This document shows positions 59,601-64,000 of a DNA stretch of 64,000 bases, one piece after another. The position numbers and the translations under genes are program-made. The notes under the pieces are model-generated. The model made no database searches and was not told the DNA's origin. It saw nothing but the letters and a program-made list of their open reading frames with translations. The DNA is from Bombyx mori. Lineage: Eukaryota; Arthropoda; Insecta; Lepidoptera; Bombycidae. How positions within the stretch are numbered: position 1 is the first letter of the stretch; the number at the start of each line of letters is the position of its first letter. Where the stretch lies: assembly GCF_030269925.1 (NCBI RefSeq), contig NC_085109.1, forward strand, positions 1,240,001 through 1,304,000. Reading direction: 5' to 3'.

Positions 59601-61317
59601 TGCAAGTTTTCGGATTGCAAAAGAAAGTGATGACTTCATGGATAACGTGGCATACGTTGGCATACTTCCAAACTGACTCACACTTTTCTTATGACGACTC
59701 TATGATAACTTTTAGAAATTGCCTTGTTTAATTCAATATGTAACCGGGACCGCAGTGGTTGGACCTCTGGAGGAGCTAACGTGGATTTATAACGTTAAAT
59801 TTTTATGATGTTTCCAACTATGACTATGACCCTTATAGTTCCGAGCTTATTTTCGAATATTTTGCAGAAATTTCTAGATTTTTGAAAAAAGTACGTATGT
59901 AATCATAAAAAAATAAAAAAATCAATGCTAAACTCACAGCAAAACAATTATAAATGTTATTAATAAGGTCGATACATAAATACTTAAAATCAAAGTGCGC
60001 AATGTGTCGGTATTCCGCCGTTCCGCACTTTATACGCATTAATAGAGAGTCGATCTACCGACGGTTCGAGCTCAAAGGTTTAAAATTAATTTTTAATAGT
60101 ATCACATTAAATCGTCTCCTAGTTTTGGAACTGTCAAATCCAGAGAAACCCGAGAACACTATTAATTCTTTTCATAATATTGCGACCAAGTAGACGAAAT
60201 AAGCTTAGAGAGGAGATATTAAATTTGTGATTTCTATGAACTAAGGTGAATCAATATTTTAATCCTACTTATGCTGATAGGCTCAAGAGGCTATATCAGC
60301 GTTACCCTAACGTGTAGGTGAGCTCTCGGGGCTCAAATCGGAGGTATTGCTAACACTGGCCATAACAAGAGCAGTGCTTCGCAGAATCTACCACCGGATC
60401 GGAAACGCGACCCACTGAGAAGATCCGGCGAGAAACTCAGTGGGCTGGCGAATCAAAGTGGATTGGTGACATCACAGGAGTCTGACCTTGGCCTTGGGTC
60501 ACCTGCGGTCGCTGTTGTCGCTCAGGTCGTTCTATTAGACGCCAATTTTGTGCCAATTTTAAATAGCGTTTAATTCATTGAAGCAAGACGGTCACGGAAA
60601 TAAGTCCGTATTGTTAAGCAGACCGCAGGTTTGTTTTGTTGTTTTTAAAATGCATTTAAAATAAACTAATGTTAGGCTCGGCTTTTAAGTTTGAAGTTTT
60701 ATTGATATTTATTTAGAATGATTTTTGGTAGATTAGATATTTTGTTAACACTACTTTTTTTTCCGCTTGGCCATTTTTTACTGGTGGTAGGACCTCTTCT
60801 GAGTCCGCACGGGTAGGTGCCACCACCCCGCCTATTTCGGCCGTGAAGCAGTAATGTGCTTCGGTCTGAAGGGTGGGGCAGCCGTTGTAACTGTACTTGA
60901 GAACTTAGAACTTATATCTCAAGGTGGGTGGCGCATTTACGTTATAGATGTCTATGGGCTTCAGTAACCACTTAACATCAGGTGGGCTTTGAGCTCTTCC
61001 ACCCATCTAAGCATTAAAAAAAAACCCTTTCACCCCTTGATGTTTATTGTTGAAATGAACACTATTAGATTGAGAATAAGAAGAGTCGAAATTATTTGAT
61101 TTGTTCTCATTTGTGTTTTAGGTATTCCCGTATCACAACAGCACCTAGTCTACAATCTAAAGGAGTTGGAGAACTGGTCGTCACTCGGCGAGCACGCCAT
61201 CGGGGCCGGAGCGAGATTGCGCCTCGTGCTGGGCATGAGGGGAGGCCCCGTCGCGACCAGGAGACTGCCCCCTCCGGAACCATGGAGGGACATTGAGAGA
61301 ATGCTCGATACTGACAG
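53602..61317 (+). CDS. ZFAND4: AN1-type zinc finger protein 4 (ZFAND4/ANUBL1) orthologue, 5' part only
   Basis: Two exons are visible, 53602-53779 and 61122-61317, giving the first 124 residues. The second ends in phase 2 (GAC AG|gtatat), so the gene continues beyond the window. After a 25-residue leader, MEVLVETLTGTAFEM starts a ubiquitin-like domain that runs through the splice (RVEG|IPVSQQHLVYNLKELEN) to LRLVLGMRGGPVATRRLP. The LVLxMRGGPxxTRR ending is the hallmark of the ZFAND4 ubiquitin-like domain; the AN1 zinc finger expected at the C-terminus is not in the window. The start is the first ATG after an in-frame TAG at 53578; M26 aligns with the vertebrate domain start and is an alternative. 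The 7.3-kb intron holds K-LINE, J-LINE, S1 and Bm1 insertions. Molecular function is poorly known. It shares a 0.8-kb upstream region head-to-head with RpS26. Confidence 0.85.
53780..56029 (+). other. 5' part of ZFAND4 intron 1
   Basis: About 2.2 kb of AT-rich sequence with unusually few repeats; nothing recognised. Confidence 0.4.
56030..57180 (-). mobile_element. LINE 'K' (Jockey-clade), 5'-truncated
   Basis: Minus strand: SLFINDIPLSTPTKLTLFSD followed by DTTVYYS (a degenerate catalytic box where DD is expected in YxDD), a frameshift near 56870, then ISRIRRKNITPPVSLFGEPI, VKYLEVTMDASMTFRPYIKS and RFGRLAVGAPWFVRNVDVHD. The 3'UTR runs to about 56030. Several frameshifts; inactive. Antisense in ZFAND4 intron 1. 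Confidence 0.85.
57184..57197. repeat. Poly-C run at the K-LINE 5' junction
   Basis: About 14 C's directly at the truncated 5' end of K. May be real or an assembly artefact. Confidence 0.6.
57238..57422 (+). mobile_element. S1 SINE, 5'-truncated
   Basis: CAGTAGTGCGTTTCGGCTTG to CTAAGCAATAAAAAAG. Confidence 0.85.
57562..57793 (+). mobile_element. S1 SINE
   Basis: CCTGGTGGTAGGACCTCTTG to CATCTAAGCAATGAAAAAAA, with a small deletion in the ATATCTCAAGGTGGG part. Confidence 0.85.
57794..58274. other. Intron stretch with (GT)n
   Basis: A (TG) microsatellite at about 58083-58102 followed by a T run; otherwise nothing recognised. Confidence 0.5.
58275..58640 (-). mobile_element. Bm1-type SINE, near full length
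   Basis: CTTTTTTTCCTACCTAAGC to GGATCGGGAGGATCCG and CATGATCGGGAATGTAG. Confidence 0.85.
58850..59010 (-). mobile_element. Decayed Bm1-type SINE
   Basis: TTTTTCCTATCTAATCGCTGG, AAAGCTCACGGAGTTCAGCC, CATGCTTCGCTGAATCTAC. Confidence 0.65.
59215..59568 (+). mobile_element. J-LINE 3' end with RT C-terminus
   Basis: GGAATTGCTTGAGATGATAC onward parallels the C-terminal RT codons of the 26735 copy but with several frame breaks; tail ATACGGTAATAAAAAAAA. Confidence 0.8.
59569..60261. other. Intron stretch, nothing recognised
   Basis: AT-rich. Confidence 0.4.
60262..60452 (-). mobile_element. Bm1-type SINE, 5'-truncated
   Basis: CCTACTTATGCTGATAGGCTC to the CCCACTGAG/CTCAGTGGG core. Confidence 0.8.
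60778..61023 (+). mobile_element. S1 SINE close to ZFAND4 exon 2
   Basis: TTACTGGTGGTAGGACCTCT to CATCTAAGCATTAAAAAAAA, ending about 100 bp before the exon 2 acceptor. Confidence 0.9.
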
Positions 61318-61379
61318 GTATATAGCAGTAACAGCTTAAATTCTTTTTTGAAAGGTTTTTAAATTTGTAAGTCATCATC

Positions 61380-61915
61380 ATCATCATTCTCCTGCCCCTC
61401 TCCCAGTTACCTAGGTTAGGCGCAACATGCTTTCTCCTTCCATACCGCTCTATCATATACCGTTACTTCGCTCACTCCCCTCTTACACATATCGTCTTTC
61501 ATGCAATCAGTAAATTTTTTTCCTACCTAAGCTGGTCTTGACAGACCATATCAGCGTCACCGGGTGATTAGGTGAGCTCACGGGGCTCAAACATGACGTT
61601 GCTAACACGAACCCTAGCAAGAGCCGTGCTTCGCAGAATCTGCCACCGGATCGGAAATGCGACCCACTGAGAAGACCTGGCGAGAAACTCAGTGGGCTGT
61701 GTCTGTGGGTTAATTACTCGTCGAGCCCTTCGTCGCAAGCGACGAGTTCGACGAGAACGATGACCGGCAATCCATCCATTTTTTTTTCGGTTCACATCTA
61801 CCTCTAAAGCTCTCCACATTCATATTTAAAACTCTCTTAACAACCTCATTGTCATTTCGTCTCATCAAATGTCCATACCATCCCAAACGCGCACTTCTCA
61901 ACTTCTCTGTCACTC
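61380..61915 (-). mobile_element. LINE RT C-terminal fragment split by Bm1
   Basis: Minus strand: RSARLGWYGHLMRRNDNEVV, then FRGRCEPKKKWMDC up to 61773, interrupted by Bm1; resumes below 61515 with MKDDMCKRGVSEVTVYDRAV-like codons and KACCA. GCAATC occurs at both junctions, a possible target duplication. Confidence 0.7.
61516..61772 (-). mobile_element. Bm1-type SINE nested in a LINE fragment
   Basis: TTTTTTTCCTACCTAAGCTGG to GACGAGAACGATGACCGG. Confidence 0.85.
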
Positions 61916-63457
61916 ACAGGTGCCACTTTCAGACTTCCACTATCATATTTGTAAATTTTTAAGTATGGAGTACATTACAAAACACTTAGGTGTCTCTATC
62001 GTAATCCGTTTTATCAATATGTATGGACCGATTAGATCTGCGAATAAAGAAATCTTTAGCCGCGAACATAGGAATTGAATTGCATTGTTTTAATCCGCGA
62101 ACAGTGAAAACGCGAATGAATGAAGCGCGAATAAGGAGCTTTTAGCAATCGTTGTTTTATATCCAAATAGCGATAGTTCACAGCGCAGCGAGATCGGGTT
62201 CCGCCAGGTATTTTACATAAGAGCTGTTTAATTTATTTAATTTTACAAACTAACACGTAAATCAAAATTGTAATGAATTAATGGTAGCTTAAGTAGTTTT
62301 TTTGCAATCGTTACAAATTGATTTATGTTAAAAATAAATCTTTAAGACTGTTTCGTAATGGAAGCCGTGTACGGTGATGGCCTTATGCTAGCGGTGATGC
62401 AACGCGTATGGATGCATCAATCATTTTTGTTAGGACCGATGTATGCGAGATGTATTATAGGGATCGATATGTTCTGTTAAGTTTATTTTTAAAATAGATT
62501 CAATAATCGACGGTCTTGAGTGCTCTCTACCGGTGACGATACTTGAAACAAAATATCGAGATGCAAAAGGCCATTTAGTTTAAACGAAATTTCGCTTAAT
62601 ACGCGACATTTAACTTTGTAATTAAAGATGCGTTTTAGTTTGGTATCATTAATTAGAAATTTAATTATAAAGTAATGCTAAAAAGGATGTTTTAGGATAA
62701 ATTGTGACTTATGGCTATAAATAAATAATATTTTTTATTTATACAATGCCCATGTCCATTCAACTAAAGATCGATGGTTTGGTAAGATATTGAGATTGGG
62801 ACACTGCACTTTTTATACAACTGGTTGAAGCTGATTTATGATATATATTTTTAATGAAAAAATCTCATTGTATTTATATCTGTTTTTTTCCTTTCTAATA
62901 AGTAGAGTAGTTATACTGCTTACACAATTTATAAAAAGTAGTAATGAACTAATATATTAGCCGGAACAAAATATTAAAAAAATGGGACAGAGGCTAAAGT
63001 CTATTGTGCACAATAATTTTGAGAAATGCTCATCAGCATTAGGGGTGAGGCGTATTTATCGGAATAGTCAAACGGAACAAGTTCGTCTATGAAAAAACTT
63101 GGAACTGTTGTCTATAGACCGAAACAACTGTTTCACAATATTCCATATGCTGTGTTGTTCCGTCCACAGAAAACTGCCAGAAAACACTTTTCCCTTTTCA
63201 CGTACAGAAATAGAAAAAGATAGCATATACATCCTGTTATCAAACAGTTTGTAACATGCTCTTTTCTCCTTTCACTTGTTGTAATAGAAAAAGATAGCAA
63301 TAACATTAACATGCATACACATTTTGCCAAAACTAGTTTCACATAATATCATTAATATTAATAAATCAAGTTGTCAGTCCTAAGCCTGAGAAAGCGTGAA
63401 GGATTGTTTTCATTTCAAAAAATGTATTAAAACAATTTCATATGTATGAGTGTCAGC
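61916..63457 (+). other. ZFAND4 intron, no exon recognised
   Basis: I looked for the next ZFAND4 exon here and found none. AT-rich, no delimited repeats. Confidence 0.4.
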
Positions 63458-63530
63458 TGTCTATGGGCTCCAGTAACCACTTAACACCAGGTGGGCTGTG
63501 AGCTCGTTCACCCATCTAAGCAATAAAAAT
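63458..63530 (+). mobile_element. S1 SINE tail
   Basis: TGTCTATGGGCTCCAGTAAC to CTAAGCAATAAAAATAAA, touching repeat Q at ACACGTG. Confidence 0.8.
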
Positions 63531-63943
63531 AAAAACACGTGTGGCACTCGGAGACTGCCGCGGTAAAGCTATTGCATAGCATTTTTTTTCAACTTATGCA
63601 ATTATAATTAGACAATAATAATTTAATATTAGAACAATAATAAAATAAGACCACGCTATATTTCTAAACATTAACAAAAGCAAAACATTAACTGTCTTCT
63701 TTACACTCATAAGCTAGACCAGCCAGAGAGAGATGGGCAGACTTTTCATGATACGCATGCAGTGCGACGTCACGCCGCGCGCTTATTCACAAACAGTACA
63801 CAAGCGCAACGTGTGAATGTGTTGAACGCGAGCTACATGGTAGGCGAAGTGGACTCTTAGGTTTTATTTTCGTTACGGAATATCTTGATTCGGTCGCCGC
63901 GCTCAAAGCCCGCGATAAAAGCTATGCAATAGCTTAATAGTAA
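63531..63943 (-). repeat. Interspersed repeat 'Q', copy 2
   Basis: Reverse complement of 17043-17442 (GTGGCACTCGGAGACTGCCG, GTAAAGCTATTGCATAGC, GACGTCACGCCGCGCGCTTA). Confidence 0.7.
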
Positions 63944-64000
63944 AAAGCGAAATGGTAAATATGTTTTACCTATTTAGTATGTTTATTAACAGAGACGAAG

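Noticed and set aside
62358..62480. 40-codon frame MEAVYGDGLMLAVMQRVWMH
   Set aside because: No family resemblance, not where or what the next ZFAND4 exon should look like, no acceptor just upstream that keeps phase.
1..64000. CRISPR arrays, operons, phage or bacterial genes
   Set aside because: None: repeats are dispersed or inverted retroelement/MITE copies, genes have introns, and codon context is eukaryotic.

Overview
The window is a piece of a lepidopteran nuclear genome, almost certainly silkworm (Bombyx). The evidence is intron-containing genes in an AT-rich background, very dense SINE/LINE/Helitron debris, and repeat families I recognise from Bombyx: a Bm1-type SINE and Jockey-clade LINE 3' ends. 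No bacterial, CRISPR or phage features are present.

Five protein genes alternate in strand (+ - + - +). (1) 1163-33209 (+): a Diego/Diversin (ANKRD6) orthologue. It has four coding exons and a first coding intron of about 27 kb filled with transposable elements. (2) 38918-44671 (-): CDK5RAP1, a mitochondrial tRNA methylthiotransferase in seven exons. (3) 46792-48223 (+): PCNP, a PEST-containing nuclear protein in four exons. (4) 51578-52809 (-): ribosomal protein S26 in three exons, with a TOP-like leader and a good box C/D snoRNA candidate in its first intron. (5) 53602 to beyond the window end (+): the ubiquitin-like 5' part of a ZFAND4 (AN1-type zinc finger 4) orthologue. ANKRD6/CDK5RAP1 and PCNP/RpS26 are tail-to-tail pairs. 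CDK5RAP1/PCNP (2.1 kb apart) and RpS26/ZFAND4 (0.8 kb apart) are head-to-head pairs. The genes have unrelated jobs (planar polarity, mitochondrial tRNA modification, nuclear protein, ribosome, ubiquitin-like), so this is ordinary eukaryotic gene order, not an operon.

The rest is mobile DNA. There is a tRNA-headed SINE ('S1', about 17 copies, one apparently full length at 40655-41097) whose last ~65 bp match the tail of a Jockey-clade LINE ('J', 9 copies, the largest at 26735-27895). There is a Bm1-type SINE (11 copies) sharing a structured core with the tail of a second LINE ('K', 56030-57180 and 38352-38690). A third SINE-like family ('R', 4 copies plus a fragment) has one copy inserted into a LINE reading frame with a 13-bp target duplication. 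There are also several LINE RT C-terminal fragments, a solo LTR with 4-bp target duplication, Helitron ends, a PIF/Harbinger remnant, a hAT-like MITE and several foldback elements.

The most interesting signals are: a hairpin shared by a SINE and a LINE tail with a compensatory base change; the candidate snoRNA in RpS26; the nested inverted repeats at 36.1-38.0 kb; a MITE with perfect 33-bp inverted repeats inside an old SINE; and a LINE tail lying immediately in front of a CDK5RAP1 splice acceptor. Exon boundaries were placed by eye from splice consensus, reading frame and protein family knowledge. Family names for the repeats are from memory.
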